A stretch of DNA of 64,000 nt, from positions 167,730,083 to 167,794,082 of the forward strand of contig NC_133390.1 in NCBI RefSeq assembly GCF_047511655.1, in the 5' to 3' direction. Below the pieces are notes generated by a model. The model was not told the DNA's origin. It saw nothing but the letters and a program-made list of their open reading frames with translations, and did no database searches. The position numbers and the translations under genes are program-made. This DNA comes from Castor canadensis (Eukaryota; Chordata; Mammalia; Rodentia; Castoridae). Below are positions 12,503 through 24,555 of the stretch, piece after piece. Every line of letters starts with the position of its first letter. The first letter of the stretch is position 1.

Positions 12503-12780
12503 GGTACCGAGCGGACAGCGAGCGCGGGCAGCAGCGAGTGGCCCCGGGCTGCCGCGCGGTCCGTCTTATAGGCGGCGGCCCCGCCCCCGCCCGCCCCCGC
12601 CGCGCGCGCTGCCCGCACCCCGCCCGGAATTCCCCTGGGAAAGCTGGGCCTAAGGGGCCCTTCGCCCGCCCGCGGAGCTGGAAACCCCGGGGGACCTGCC
12701 CAGGGCGTGCGCGGGTCAGCTCCGGGTCGACCCTTAGTCCTACCTTCCCCCGAGCTCCAACCTGCTTTATTTATTAGATC
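12503..12780 (-). promoter_or_regulatory. SDC4: SDC4 promoter and CpG island
   Basis: GC-rich, CpG-rich DNA upstream of the SDC4 start. On the minus strand a TATA-like TATAAGA lies at 12564-12570, which would place transcription start near 12535-12545 and leave a leader of about 40 bases. A run of overlapping GC boxes (CCGCCC repeats, 12580-12604) lies just upstream, and a kappaB-like GGAATTCCCC at 12626-12635. The CpG-dense DNA continues over exon 1 to about 12050. Promoter function is inferred from position and motifs. Confidence 0.8.
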
Positions 12781-12799
12781 TGCTGCGAGGCAGGTCCCC

Positions 12800-12910
12800 A
12801 GAGATCACTGTGTCTAACTTCATTTTAAAGTTGGGGAAACTGAGGTCCAGAAAAGGGAAGGACTTGCCCAAGATCTTCCGTACAGACCAGCTTGCAAACC
12901 GGATTTGCAA
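12800..12910. repeat. MIR-like fragment
   Basis: Matches the reverse MIR pattern 'ttggggaaactgaggtccag ... gacttgcccaagatc'. Confidence 0.55.
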
Positions 12911-12944
12911 ATAGGAAGTGAACTTGGGTAGTTTTAAGACAGAT

Positions 12945-13040
12945 CAGCAAACTTTTTGGAAGAAAGTTCATGATTCAGGCCTTGTGATCTCTGTCGGAAC
13001 TTTTCAGACTCTAGTGTCATAGCTCAAAAGCAGCTATAAG
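12945..13040. mobile_element. hAT-Charlie (MER1-type) fragment
   Basis: Begins 'gatcagcaaactttttggaa', the known opening of a nonautonomous hAT-Charlie element; two clearer copies occur at 29.08 and 42.85 kb. It is interrupted by the composite SINE that follows. Confidence 0.45.
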
Positions 13041-13236
13041 GCCGGGCGCTGGTGGCTCACATCTGTAATCCTAACTACTCAGGAGGCAGAGATCAGTAGG
13101 ATCGCGGTTCAAAGCCAGCCCGGGAAAACAGTTCACTAGACCCTATCTTGAAAAACCCATCACAAACAAGGGCTGGTGGAGTGGCTCAAGGTGAAGGCTC
13201 TGAGTTCAAACTCCAGTACCAAAAAAAAAAAAAAAA
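13041..13236 (+). repeat. Composite B1+ID SINE, short right arm
   Basis: A full-length copy: GCCGGGCGCTGGTGGCTCAC at the B1 head, a linker with CCCATCACAAACAAGGG, an ID-like right arm in which GGCTCAAGGTGAAGGC skips the usual 'gtagagcacctgcctagcaa' segment, and a 16-base A tail. Confidence 0.95.
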
Positions 13237-13839
13237 GCCACAAGGACTTAAAGGATTTGTGGACACTTTAATTTTACATGATTTTCACATGCCACGAAAT
13301 ATTATTCTTTTGACTTTTCCCTCCCAGCCATCTAAAGATGTAAAAATCATCTTTAGCAGTGGGCTGAACAAAAATAGGCGACCAGAGCAGACTTTGGTCT
13401 CAGGGTGACTGACCTCTGTATTTAGGAATTCATTTTTTTTCAGGTTAGGGACTTCCAAGAAAAAGTCTGACCTCTCTGAAAATGAATCTGCTAGTGAATC
13501 TCCACTCTCAAGTCAGCTTCCACGCTGTGTAAAAGAAAACTTTTGTCCCCCTACCTTACTTTTCATGCTCCTATCCAGCGGGCACATTGTGGAGGGGGTA
13601 AAAAGGGTGGTAAAATTCTCTGGACGGGAAGCACAGGTACTTTTGGAATTGCTCAAGGAGTACATCCTATGATGATCAAAGTGCTAAAGAAAGCTTTCTA
13701 GCCATGGTTCCTGACATACAGATAATGGCTTTAGAACTAGGGCACTTTGGCTTATTATGAATTCATGTACTTGCCAGATGAAAATAACTTTCCTTCTCTT
13801 CATCCTCTCTCCCCTGCTACCCCACTCCACCCCTGCACT

Positions 13840-13950
13840 TTGAGCTGGGGTTTTTGCTAAATTGCCTAGACTGGCCTCCAACTTTCAATCTTCCCACCTC
13901 AGCTCCAGGAGGAGCTGGGATTACAGGCCCTGGACATCACGTCTGGCTCT
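13840..13950 (-). repeat. B1-type SINE, antisense
   Basis: Reverse B1 with 'gagctgggattacaggccct' and GGCTGGCCTCC-like core. Confidence 0.8.
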
Positions 13951-14279
13951 TTGACCTCCCTGCTTCTAGACTTTGATTATTATCTAATATTGGAAACCTC
14001 TTGCTGCAGAATCTCAAGAGTAAAACAAGTTTCAAACACTGACTATATTTTCCCCACAAACTTAATGGTGAACACTTATTTTTAGCTATCTCTACTATGA
14101 TTCCCTAAATTTTGGGAACTAAGAAAATGAATGAATCATCCCAGAATAAGAGATTCTTTTGCAAGTCACATGGTTTTCTATCTTCACTTTCCACAGAACT
14201 GGAGGGCCCAATCTCGTCAGTAGACAGGTCATTAGAAATAATTGTTGATGATAGGTCACTATGTGATTTTAGTTAGCTG

Positions 14280-14384
14280 TCAGCATGTCACAATGTAACC
14301 CAGGCTGGCTTTAAACATGAGACACTTCTGCCTCAGCTTCCAAGTGCTGGGATGACAGGTGCACACCACCACACCTGGCTAGGA
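14280..14384 (-). repeat. B1-type SINE, antisense
   Basis: Reads AACCCAGGCTGGCTTTAAAC ... AAGTGCTGGGATGACAGGTG. Confidence 0.85.
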
Positions 14385-14627
14385 AATGTTTGAGAATAGA
14401 CTGGGAAAGGTGTGGGTGCAAATTAATGCCACTGCCGACTTCTGTGGCATAAATACTCCCACCATGGCTGATTGCAATTTCATGTACTGAACAGAGTTGG
14501 GAAGGGATCTGTAGTGTTTCTACTACACAAATACAATAGGTACAAATAATCTTAAGCATGTAGATAATAAGGTGTAGTGAGAGAATTAGGAAGTAATGAG
14601 TTTTGAATACTTACTTTCTTTGCATGT

Positions 14628-14712
14628 GTTTGTTTATGTGGTGCTAGGGATTGGACCCAGGGTATATATGCTAAGCAAACACTACTACTAAGCTATAACC
14701 CCAGCCCTTCTT
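14628..14712 (-). repeat. ID-type SINE, antisense
   Basis: Reads GTGCTAGGGATTGGACCCAG ... CTAAGCTATAACCCCAGCCC. Confidence 0.85.
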
Positions 14713-14859
14713 TGTTTTTTAATATGAGTTATTTAATTGTCAATCCATATAGTTTCATTTTTAGTAATAGTTATGTTTAACAGCTAGCTCACAAAATTCC
14801 TAAAAATTAGCTCTCATGAATTAGCCAGTACAAGCTGACTCTAGCATATCACTTCTTTT

Positions 14860-14946
14860 TTTTTTTAAATTTTTTATTCATATGTGCATACAATGTTTGG
14901 GTCATTTCTCCCCCCTCCCCCACCCCCCCTACCCCCCACCCCCCTT
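14860..14946 (-). repeat. L1 3'-end fragment, antisense
   Basis: A T-rich start, then 'attcatatgtgcatacaatg' and a long C-rich tract: the reverse complement of a G-rich L1 3' UTR. Identified from its composition and similarity in layout to the pieces at 49.23 and 53.85 kb. Confidence 0.6.
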
Positions 14947-14980
14947 CACTTCTTAATATCTATAAAAAATGGGAAAAAAA

Positions 14981-15200
14981 AGCCAGGTGCCTGTGGCTCA
15001 TACCTGTAATCCTAGCCACTCAGGAGGCAGAGATCATGAGAATCACAGTTCAAAGTCAGACCCAGGTAATCTTGAAAAAAAAAAAAAGTTCGCAAAAAAA
15101 AGGGGTGGTGGAGTGTCTCAAGTGTTAGAGCACCCGCCTAGCAATCTTGAGGCCCTGAGTTTGAACCCCAGTGCCACCACAAAAAAAAAAAAAAAAAAAG
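14981..15200 (+). repeat. Composite B1+ID SINE, long right arm
   Basis: B1 head (GCCAGGTGCCTGTGGCTCAT), an A-rich linker, and an ID arm that keeps 'gttagagcacccgcctagca', ending in an A tail of about 20. Confidence 0.95.
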
Positions 15201-15596
15201 AGAAAGGAAGAAAAGTATTGCTAAAATCTATCCTAGTCTAGCACAAGCAATATTCATCCAGGCTTAAGTGTTCCAATTGTAGAGGAAAAATTGTCCCACT
15301 AGTCTCCGGAAGACAGGCATTTCCAACAAAATGTTACTTTTTCTGTTTGTTATTAGTCAAACTTAGCAAGGCTGGTTTCATAATTGCATACTTATATCAA
15401 ATTGAACATTTTAAACAATTTATGTACCTCACTTTGTATCAGTTCTGCCTTAATAAAACTGCTTAAATTATTGGAGGACTTTAAAAAATTGTAATATATT
15501 TACATTGTTTTGATCAATTGCAAACTAACAATAGTTGTATTGATGGAAATTTTTAATATTTAGTCTTCTGGGGTCATAGAAAGTAAAATAATATTT

Positions 15597-15706
15597 GAAC
15601 ATGGTGACACACATCTGTAACCTAGCACTTAGAAGGCTAAAATGGAGGATTGTGAATTCAAGGCCAGCCTCGGCTATATATCAAGACCCTGCTGAAAAAC
15701 AAATAC
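15597..15706 (+). repeat. B1-type SINE, sense
   Basis: Degraded B1: 'ggtgacacacatctgtaacc' then 'aaggccagcctcggctatat'. Confidence 0.8.
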
Positions 15707-15744
15707 CATCATCAATAAACCTTTTCACATAAAATATACATTAT

Positions 15745-16062
15745 TTGGGAGGTAGAGATAGAAGAACCACGTTCAAGGCCAACCCAGGTAAAAGTCAATG
15801 AGATCTTATCTCAAAAACAAGTGGGCATGGTGGTACATGCCTATGATCCCAGCTACTGTGAGGTGGAGGTTGGAAGTCTAAGGCCAGCCTGGGCAAAAGT
15901 ATGAGACCCTATCTGAAAAGCAAAAGCAAAATGTACTAGGGGTATGGCTCAAGTGGTAAAGTTTTTAATCCTCAGTACTGTCAAAAATATGCATACATAT
16001 ACACATATATGTATACATTTATATGTGTATATGTGTGTGTATCCACACACACATACCCACAT
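15745..16062 (+). repeat. B1-B1-ID-like SINE cluster with TA/CA repeat
   Basis: Partial B1, then a second B1 (GTGGGCATGGTGGTACATGC), an ID-like end, then an alternating 'atacatatacacatatatgt' purine-pyrimidine tract up to about 16060. Confidence 0.75.
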
Positions 16063-16252
16063 TATAGTGAAATCTTATGGTAGAATGTGGAGAGGAAATT
16101 TGAGTCCAAGAAAAAAAAAAAGAATGATGCAAATTTTCTGACTCTTGGAAGAATCTGATCATGTCTTTTTTAATGGATAATTGAAAGCATCAAATTACTA
16201 GACATTTAATTCAACTGAATACATTTAAAAGAGTAATGTGCCCTTTTCTTGT

Positions 16253-16343
16253 CTTTTTTCTTTTTTGGTGTTGGGGATCAAACCCTGATCTCATACATGC
16301 TAGGCAAGCATGAGATTCTACCACTGGGCTACACTCCCACCCA
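16253..16343 (-). repeat. ID-type SINE, antisense
   Basis: Reads 'ggtgttggggatcaaaccct ... ccactgggctacactccc'. Confidence 0.85.
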
Positions 16344-16703
16344 TAACCATTTTAGTTTTAAGTATATGGATTTACAAATGCTTGAAAATACAACCTTTGC
16401 AACAATTTAAACATTTGATGCAGAATATCAAGGAGTACATGGTTTTAAAATAACAATTTAGAGAGAATACTACCACAAAACACTAAAAATAGCCAGTTTA
16501 CAGTTAGTGGAAGTTCACCTATAAAACGACCCCATCTTCCTGGAATTAAAGAATTAATTTTCCCTTCCCCAAGTCCTAAGAATCTCTCTGAAGGCATGCA
16601 GTGTATTTGGATATAGCTATCCATGGATTTGTGGGTTTTTAACCTGGGTTCCTTGTATTGGGGCTAGGGAACACACAAATGGTCAGTACTTCTGTGAAAT
16701 ATT

Positions 16704-16910
16704 CTTGGGTGTGTTTGTGTGTTTGACTGGAGTTTGAAGTCAGAGCTTCACACTTGCAAAGCATGAGCCACACCTCTAGTCCATTTTGCTCTGGTTATTT
16801 TGAAGATGGGGGGTCTCTCAAAAACTGCTCAGGCTGGCCTCAAATTGTAGTCATCTGATCTCAGCCTTCCAAATGGCTAGGGTTACAGGTGTGAGCCAAG
16901 GGTGCCCTGT
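16704..16910 (-). repeat. Composite B1+ID SINE, antisense
   Basis: ID part 'ctggagtttgaagtcagagc' followed by reverse B1 ending 'ggctagggttacaggtgtga'. Confidence 0.8.
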
Positions 16911-17749
16911 TCCTATAGAGTATTCTGGGGCAAGAAAGCTCACTTTCTTTTTTTAGATCTGCAAAGAAGTAAATCCTGACCCCGGAAAGATTAAAAACAA
17001 TATCACCAAAACCCGAGGTTCCCTGAAAGGCTCTGTTGGGTTCTTCTTTGGCTCCCAGAAAATAAAATACACTAATCAAGACTTGTATACTAAATCAAAG
17101 TTCCCAATTTCCCTCATGGTGCTGAAGTAATAAACAAAGAACAAAAAACAGTGAACCACAAAACCTACATAGTTTTTGGGGCCTAATTCCAGGAATTGCC
17201 AGTTGAAGGAACGTTTAAAACTCACTTTACTCTTCTGTAATATGGAGTTAATTCACTGTGGTAATTAGGAGAAAAAAAAATAAGATAAAGTGGCAGGCAC
17301 ATAGTATATTCTCATCTATGTTGGGTTTTCCTGCCCTTTCCTTTTCTCTCTCTCTAAGATGGAGTGAGTCCAAGAGAAGTCATAAGCCACACACTTGATA
17401 TTGTCCCCCTAGCTTCCTTTCAAGCAAATGGAAGTGACTCACAGCATTTTCAGGCAGCCCTCTCCCATGGAATTCAAAAAGGAGCTGAGACCCAGCTCTG
17501 ACAGAGGTGAAGATGTTCTTCCCCCTTTTCTTGGACCTTCAAGGCCAGAGTTAACAGAAGCTGGGTGTGTACCTGAAACACAGTGACACCAAGCCCAAGG
17601 AGCTACAAGCAACCTTGTCTTTAAATGCCCTGTTCTCCTGGAAGCCTTGACTCCAACACCTTCTTCAAACTCTCATCTTTTCCTCTGAGACTCCTAGTGC
17701 CCCATGTGACCCTCCCTTTAGGAAGACATCCCTTTCTTCCTCATATTAG

Positions 17750-17905
17750 AAGCTAAGAGCACAGGCTTTACAGTCAGAGAGGTCTGGGCTGCAATCCTGG
17801 CTGAGCAACTTTACCTCTTTGTGCCTCAATTTCCTCATTTATAACTTGGGGGCCATTATAGCTCTTAACATGATAATAATGTTGACAGGATGGTGCTTTG
17901 CACAT
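17750..17905. repeat. MIR-like ancient SINE
   Basis: Forward MIR pattern: 'agcacaggctttacagtcag', GGCTGCAATCC, 'ctcaatttcctcatttataa'. Confidence 0.75.
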
Positions 17906-18504
17906 TTCCTTGCTGTAAATATGATACAGTTTATGATCAAAGAGGTCTCTCTTCTAAGAGCCTTAAGTTGTTAAATAGCTCCTCACACACAGCAATTTGG
18001 TAATCACAACACCATTTTCAGAATACCAAAAGAACTGGATTATGGAAGTCTTTGTGCCAGACTGGTGCTGACCCTTTCTGATCTTCCTTACTCCATGCAA
18101 ATTTCTCTCCAGCTCCAGATAATGACAGCCTGGACTTTCCAGAGCCTGTGGAATGTTCAGCCACTGCCTTGCATAACCACAGAAACTGGAAATACTCAGG
18201 TCAGAGGGTCCTCCCAGATCACTTAATACAACAGTATCCCATTGTAAGATAGGCAAACTGAGGTCCACATAGTGAGTCAGCATCCACAGAGGTATTTTGA
18301 AGAATTCTGAAAATAACCCCTTCAATTTCTGTTTGCTTAATTTTTTCTCATAACCTTTTCCTTCTCTGACATCATGTACTCATTCTTTTACTTGCTTATC
18401 ATCTGTTTCTCCCACCAGTCATAAGTTTCATGAGGTAGGGGCATCACCTTGTTTGTGAATGCATCCTTAGCATCTTGCCCAATATTCAATAAAAATTTGT
18501 TAGA

Positions 18505-18600
18505 TTGGGGATGGGGAGTGTAATTCAGTGGTAGAGTGCTTGCCTAGCATGTGCAAGACCCTGCCTTTGATTTCCAGCACTGCCAAAGGAAAAAAAAGAT
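18505..18600 (+). repeat. ID-type SINE, sense
   Basis: Near-complete ID: 'tcagtggtagagtgcttgcc', TAGCATGTGCAAG, then an A-rich tail. Confidence 0.9.
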
Positions 18601-18759
18601 TGCTGTACATATAACTGTATGAATGCCATTTGAATATCTTTCTTTAGAGGCTCAAACATAATAAAACATTTATTTGGCTATTTATCCAACAAACATTTGA
18701 TGAACATTTTGTATGTGTGAAGACTTTTGATGAATCCATGTGAACAAGACACTGTCCTT

Positions 18760-18877
18760 ACTTTTTTTTTTGAGACAGGGTCTCACTATGTAGCCCATGC
18801 TGTCCTGGAACTCACCATCTTCCTGCCTCTACCTCCCAGTGCTGGGATTACAAGTGTGTACCACCACACCCACCATC
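18760..18877 (-). repeat. B1-type SINE, antisense
   Basis: T tail, then 'gagacagggtctcactatgt' and 'cagtgctgggattacaagtg'. Confidence 0.9.
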
Positions 18878-19049
18878 GTTGCTCTTAAGCAGTTCCCTGA
18901 CTAGTGGACAACAGCTGCCAGCTGCAAAGGCTAAGAATCTACTTTAGGCCATGCTCGGGGCTGGGAACTTCATATGCATCTTCTCTGTCCTAGCCCAGGT
19001 CTTGCAATTGTAAGAAAGCATGCCTCACTCAGAATTCCCTAAGAAAAAG

Positions 19050-19188
19050 GGAAGCCAGATGTGGTGATACCTGTCTATAATCCCAGCACTGGGAATGCAC
19101 AGGCAGAAGGATGGAGAGTTTGAGACCAGTCTAAGCTACACAGTAAGATTTAGGTTCAGTAAACAAAAAATAAGACAAAGCAAAGAAA
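19050..19188 (+). repeat. B1-type SINE, sense
   Basis: 'gccagatgtggtgatacctg', 'taatcccagcactgggaatg' and an A-rich tail. Confidence 0.85.
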
Positions 19189-19295
19189 GGGAGACTTAGG
19201 ACTTATTAGGAAGATCCAAAGGACTAGACACTAAAACTGAAAGGAAAACATCAGGAATTGAGTTGATTCCATGGGCTGGCAGACATCTCCAGCCT

Positions 19296-19432
19296 TGTGT
19301 TTTGTTTTGTTTTTTTCTTGTTTGCTGATTTTTTTAAAGGCAGGGTCTCACTGTGTAGTCCAAGGTGGCCCCATCTCACAGTTTTCTGTCTGAGCCTCCT
19401 GAGTGCTGGATTACAGGTATGCACTACTGTTA
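19296..19432 (-). repeat. B1-type SINE, antisense
   Basis: TTTTG-rich tail followed by 'ggcagggtctcactgtgtag' and 'gagtgctggattacaggtat'. Confidence 0.85.
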
Positions 19433-20182
19433 TCTCCAGACCTTTAAGTCAGCAAGGTTTTTATTTGATAGTCTCTTCCTTTTCTTGGATGTATGCTTCT
19501 CTCCCTTTTATTGACTTACTGAGTATCTCTTCTAGTCTGAATTTGGGGGCAGTCAGCCTTATCAATGTGGCCAATGGTGTTCACTGTTACTTGAATGAGT
19601 GAGTGTGAGCCATCCCACTTCTGTCATCACTGGTTAGCCTAGATGTTGAACATTTTCTGGTTTCTAACATACCCTGATTCATTAAAAAGAGAATGTTGGA
19701 CATCATCCTCACTGTGGCCCCCTGAAGTCCTTATCTCTTATTCTATAGATAATAAAATAGGCTGAGAGAGGATAAATGACAAAACAGCTATAACAAAGCT
19801 GTCTCAGCAGACAGGAAACCTATGACTGAGAAATACGTGCTATTGCCATTTGCCACTGAGATTTAGGGGCTATTTGTCATGCAGCAAAAGCTGACTCGTA
19901 CAAGATTCAAACCCAGATTTCTTTCATTCTGTCTGCCTTCTAATGCTGTCTTACTGAGCTTACAGCCCCGAGCACTAGTCTTTCCACAAAATCATTTTTG
20001 AGGTTTCCTGTTCTCAAAGGAGCAGAGAGGAAGATACTGGAAAAGAGGCTGAAAAAATATGCATCCCCGAGAGCCTCCTGCACACCAAGTATGGGTAGTA
20101 GTTGGAGAAAGACACAGCTGAAAGAAATTCCAACTATTCAAAGCATGCTATGTAGCTTTTAAAAGAAATTTTATCCAAGTTA

Positions 20183-20492
20183 TTGCTTTTTTTTTGGTGG
20201 TACTAGAGTTTGAACTCAGGACTTCACACTTGCTAGGCAGGCTCTCTACCACTGCAGCCACTCCTTCAGCCCCTTTTGTTCTGGTTATTTTGCAGATAGG
20301 GTCTTGCTTTTTTGCCCAGGCTGGCCTGGACTATGTTCCTCCTATTTTAAGCTTTCTTCTTTCACTTTCTTCTTCTGTTGAGATGGTGTTTCACAAACTT
20401 TTTTTACCTGCCCCGGCCTGGAACTGGAATCTTCCAGATTTCAGTCTCCTAAGTAGCTAGGGTTACAGAAGTGAGCCACTGGTGCCTGGCTA
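20183..20492 (-). repeat. Composite ID/B1/B1 SINE, antisense
   Basis: ID part ('gagtttgaactcaggacttc'), then two partial reverse B1 units, the last ending 'tagctagggttacagaagtg'. Confidence 0.85.
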
Positions 20493-20583
20493 TTTTATTG
20501 CATTTATACTACAAACAGCCCTGGGAGCAGTCAGGGCTGCTTACAGCACAGTTGTCTGGGCTGACAAAACTTCATCAAAACCC

Positions 20584-20708
20584 TGATTCCTCCAGCACTT
20601 AGGACCTGGAGGCAGGAGGATTGCAGAGTTCAAGGCCAGTTAAGCTATATAGCAAGATCCTATCTCAAAAAACAAAAACGAAAATGAAGAAACAACAACA
20701 ACAAAAAA
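20584..20708 (+). repeat. B1-type SINE, sense
   Basis: 'tccagcacttaggacctgga' through 'agcaagatcctatctcaaaa' with an A-rich tail. Confidence 0.85.
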
Positions 20709-21065
20709 CTTTGATCCCTTGGTTTCTAGCCCTGGGCTCTTTCCACAACCCCCTATGGTTCTTAGTGCTTGATAGAGACTATCATCACTCACTATATGGT
20801 AGGCACAGTGCCATGTGATTCCCATGCCACAGCTCCTGGGACTGAAGTGCAGTGAGGACTCTGGGACACTTGGAACAAGTTGTTCAGCCGAGCTTTCCTT
20901 TTCCTTCTGGCTTTTCCAGTTCTTTTGAGATTGTCTTCCTTAATCCAACATCTGGTCAAAGAAGGTAGTGCACCTGTGTTCTAGATGCCACAGAAACTGG
21001 AAATGGCTCTTTGGAAACAGCAGAAGTTCTTGGTACAGCAGAAAGGTAGCAAGGTAGTGGGTTAA

Positions 21066-21158
21066 AGACTGGGGTGTAGCTCAAAGGTAGAGTGCTTGCC
21101 TAGCATGCAGGAAGCCCTAGGTTCCATTTTCAGTACAGGGAGGGAAACACACACACCC
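21066..21158 (+). repeat. ID-type SINE, sense
   Basis: 'actggggtgtagctcaaagg', 'tagagtgcttgcctagcatg' and a short CA tail. Confidence 0.88.
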
Positions 21159-21611
21159 AGAACAAAGTGTGGCTCTGCCATTTGACTTTTGTGCATCCAT
21201 GGCAATTCACCTCTCATGTCTCCCCAGTCTCTGTTTTCTCTTCCAATAAATGAGAACCACCATTTAATAACAACTGGACTGTTAGAAACATGCTGTCCCC
21301 TTTGCCTGGCGTGTTCTGGCCCTGGCTCACTCTGCTCACCTTTCCAACTCAGTGGAAGTGCTACTTCCTCATAGATGCCTTCCCCTGAGGCCAGATTGTA
21401 TTCCAGCCCAAATTGTTTTACATAGCTTCCTTCATAGCATTCCCTATTACTTATATGTATATGCCACTTTTTTTTTTTCTTGGATGTCCTCTCTACTAGA
21501 TTATAAACTCCCTGAGGAGGGGCCATTTCTGTTTTGCATTGTGCTATATACCCACAGCCTAGCACAGTGCTAATTACATAGCAAGCACTCAGGAAATACT
21601 TTTTCGATGTG

Positions 21612-21638
21612 GTGAATGAATGAATGAATGAATGAATC
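21612..21638. repeat. (GAAT)n simple repeat
   Basis: Six tandem GAAT units, of the kind that trails ancient MIR/L2 fragments; shorter tracts recur near 22.14 and 42.54 kb. Confidence 0.95.
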
Positions 21639-22289
21639 TGCTCCCCCTCTTTCCCCTTCTTATGTGCTCCTCCAAAACTTTCCCTCCTCATCTCCCATCT
21701 CCCAGGGGCATGGTAAATGGACAATGAACTGTAAGCTTAATATTGTTTGGCAGGGGCTGACAGCCACCATGCTTCTCTTTGTCCATTCAGCTCCTGCCAC
21801 GTGGCCTGCTTGCTATCTGGTGAATACGCCAATGTCATTCTTGCCTCATGGCTTTGTACCACAGTTTTGCCTTTCTGGAATGTTCTCAGATATCCAATCA
21901 CTCCATCCTTTACTTCAAAAAGGTCTCTACTTAAATTCCACCTCTTCAGACAGGTTGAAGTAATTCCTCTTTCCTCCATCCTCCCTTATTTTTCTTCATA
22001 GTACTTCTCATTATTGATGTTAAATGTTACCTTTTTGAGTGACTTGTTTGTTGTCCATTTTCTCCAGGAGGAGGTATTTATATTCATAACACCTGGACTA
22101 GTTTCTGTCATATAGTAAATGTTCAATGAATATTTATTAAATGAATGAATGATGATGAAAAGGAAGGAGAAGAAAACATTTCTTCTTAAAACAAAGTTCT
22201 AAGTTCCTCAACTTCAAGTTCAGAGTAAAGAATAATTTCTTGGTAAGAGAGTTTTTAGAACCTGATGGGATCAAGAATCAAGAAGCAAG

Positions 22290-22392
22290 CTAAGGGGCTG
22301 GAGGAGTGACTCGAGTGGTAGAGCACCTGCTTAACAAGTGTGAGACCCTGAGTTCAAACCCCAGTGCTGGTTAAAAAAAAAACAAAAAACAA
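22290..22392 (+). repeat. ID-type SINE, sense (long form)
   Basis: 'ggggctggaggagtgactcg', 'gtagagcacctgcttaacaa', 'gagttcaaaccccagtgctg' and an A tail. Confidence 0.93.
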
Positions 22393-22495
22393 GCTAAGAA
22401 AACTTGAAGGGTGAGACAATTATTTGAGAACATTTCACCTCTCTTCTTCCTTTCCAAGGTATCTTAGACCTTGGTAACCAATACTAAAAAAACAC

Positions 22496-22681
22496 CTTTT
22501 TTTTTTTTTTTTTTTTTTTTGGTGGTGGTACTAGGGATTGAACTCAGGGCTTCACATTTACTAGGCAGATGCTTTACTTCTTGAGTCACTCCACCAGCCC
22601 CTTTTATGCTGATTATTTTTGAGATTGGGTCTCATTTCATGTCCAGGACATCCTGCATTATAATCCTTTTATAAGCTGGGA

Positions 22682-22729
<48 letters not shown>

Positions 22730-22856
22730 GCCACCATGCCTAGCTATTGGTTGAGATGAGGTCTCATGAACTTTTTACTCAGGTTGGCCTTGAACTGTGA
22801 TCCTTCCAATCTCTGCCTCCCAAGATTATCAGCTTCAGTCACCATGCCCGGCTAGA
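22496..22856 (-). repeat. Composite ID/B1/B1 SINE, antisense, with (CA)n inside
   Basis: A T tract, ID part ('gggattgaactcagggcttc'), reverse B1, a CA run of about 21 units at 22684-22726, and a second reverse B1. The microsatellite interrupts the SINE. Confidence 0.9.
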
Positions 22857-22892
22857 AAAGTCTTTTATTTAAGAAAAAAAACAACCATCTAC

Positions 22893-22958
22893 TCAGAGGT
22901 CCAGGGACTTGTGCTTGTTAGGCAAGTGCTCTACCACTGAGCTACATGTTCAGCCTAT
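22893..22958 (-). repeat. ID-type SINE fragment, antisense
   Basis: 'gcttgttaggcaagtgctct' followed by ACCACTGAGCTACATG. Confidence 0.8.
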
Positions 22959-23139
22959 GCTTCTTAATTTTGACTATTCCTGCTGACAAGACTCACCACC
23001 CACCAGATTTGTAAGTCACTTTTTCCTCTGTAAAATGGGGGAAATTTTTATGCCTACTTTTCAGAAGCTCTTGGAACATGAAGAGGATTCTATGTAGGTG
23101 AAAGCTATATGCAAACTGCAATCATCAGTGCACTTTAAT

Positions 23140-23345
23140 GGGAAGAGATGGTGTGTGGAGTCTGACTTGGGTTGGACTTCACTTCTACCACTCACTAGCA
23201 GTGTGACCTTGGGTGAATAGTTACCTGTCTCTGAGCCCCAGGTTCCTATTAGTAGTATATACAATTCACAGGCTTGTTTTAGAAATTAAATAAGGATAAG
23301 TGAGATAACATGAGTGTTGGCATACAGTAGGTGCTCAGCAAATGT
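23140..23345. repeat. MIR-like ancient SINE
   Basis: 'tagcagtgtgaccttgggtg', 'tctctgagccccaggttcct' and 'tacagtaggtgctcagcaaa', a long forward MIR. Confidence 0.8.
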
Positions 23346-23729
23346 TCCTCTTCAAACACAGGCACACACAGCACTTAAAGCAGTTTGGGTAACAAAGTGT
23401 TCTCAGTCTGAAGGAGAAGAAAACTGGCAGCCAATAAGCTCTCTTTCTAGTTTCCATTCTGAGAGAGGAACTCACTGGCCAGAGTCCAGGACTGTCACAG
23501 ATGTGGAGGACAGGCAGCCAAATGCCAGCCTCCCACATGGAGTTTCCAAAAAGTGTGAGCACAGAGTTGCATAACCTGTTCCTAAGACATGGCTCTGAAG
23601 AAGGGCTTTCATAAACTATTCTCCGAAAAGAAACACGTGAGCAAGGCAATGGAGCAATTGAAAGGGAAGAAGAGGGGAGGGAGAGAAGGAGCTGGGGAAT
23701 CTTGGGAGTGGGGGTGGGATTAGGAAGAG

Positions 23730-24090
23730 AGGGAACCACATTTATTAAGCTCCTACTATGTGCCAACCACCAAGTGCTTTCTGTCTCATTCTTAGTAAAA
23801 TCTTTGTCATAAATCTGAGAGTTCAGATATTTCTACTCCCACATTCCAAGGAAAGAAGTAATATCATAATAATTGATATCACTAATGTTTACACAGCACC
23901 AACTACTTATCAGGCAATGAGCCAAGCACACATTTGATCCTCAGGGTAGTCCATAATATGGGTGCTGGTCTGATCCTCGTTTTGTAGAAGAGAAAACCAA
24001 CAAGACTGAGGGAGGTGAAACAACTTCTCCAAGGTGACCCAGCAAGGTAGTAGTAGAACCAGGATTTGAATCTGAGCAGGGCTCCAAAGC
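23730..24090. repeat. Two MIR/L2-like ancient fragments
   Basis: 'attaagctcctactatgtgc' begins the first; the second runs from 'acacagcaccaactacttat' to 'aaccaggatttgaatctgag'. Confidence 0.7.
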
Positions 24091-24555
24091 CCATGGAACT
24101 GTTTTCTCAAGGTATTTATGGGGGCAGATCAGAAAGTGACCCAGTAGGAGCTGTCCTTACATGCTCACTGTGGGGCCCCAGTGTGGTGATGACGTAAGTG
24201 ACCAGAGGCAGTCACCTCCCTTCCACCCAGAGGACAGTTTGTCCCAACTGTGGCTGCTTGTCACTCTGTCTCTGACCTAAAGTTTAAGCCTCATTCATAA
24301 GTTTATAACCACAGAATTGGCAGTGTGGGAAGGGTGCTTGGAGACCAGCTATTCTAGTCCAACCCACTCATAATGCAGATGGAAGCAAAACAAAACAAAA
24401 CCCTGAAGGCCAATGTGAGCCATGGACACACCAAGGTCACGGGGAAAATTTCATTTCCGTTAGACAAAGAAGCTAGTTGGGGTCAACTACAGAGCATCTT
24501 GTTCTATAGTTACCAAATGTGGCTGTACCTCTGATTAACCTGGACAACTCTTCTT

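Noticed and set aside
21062..21724. A 220-codon open frame on the minus strand
   Set aside because: It runs through an ID SINE and a GAAT repeat (the HSFIHSFT-like run), has no conserved features, and is chance.
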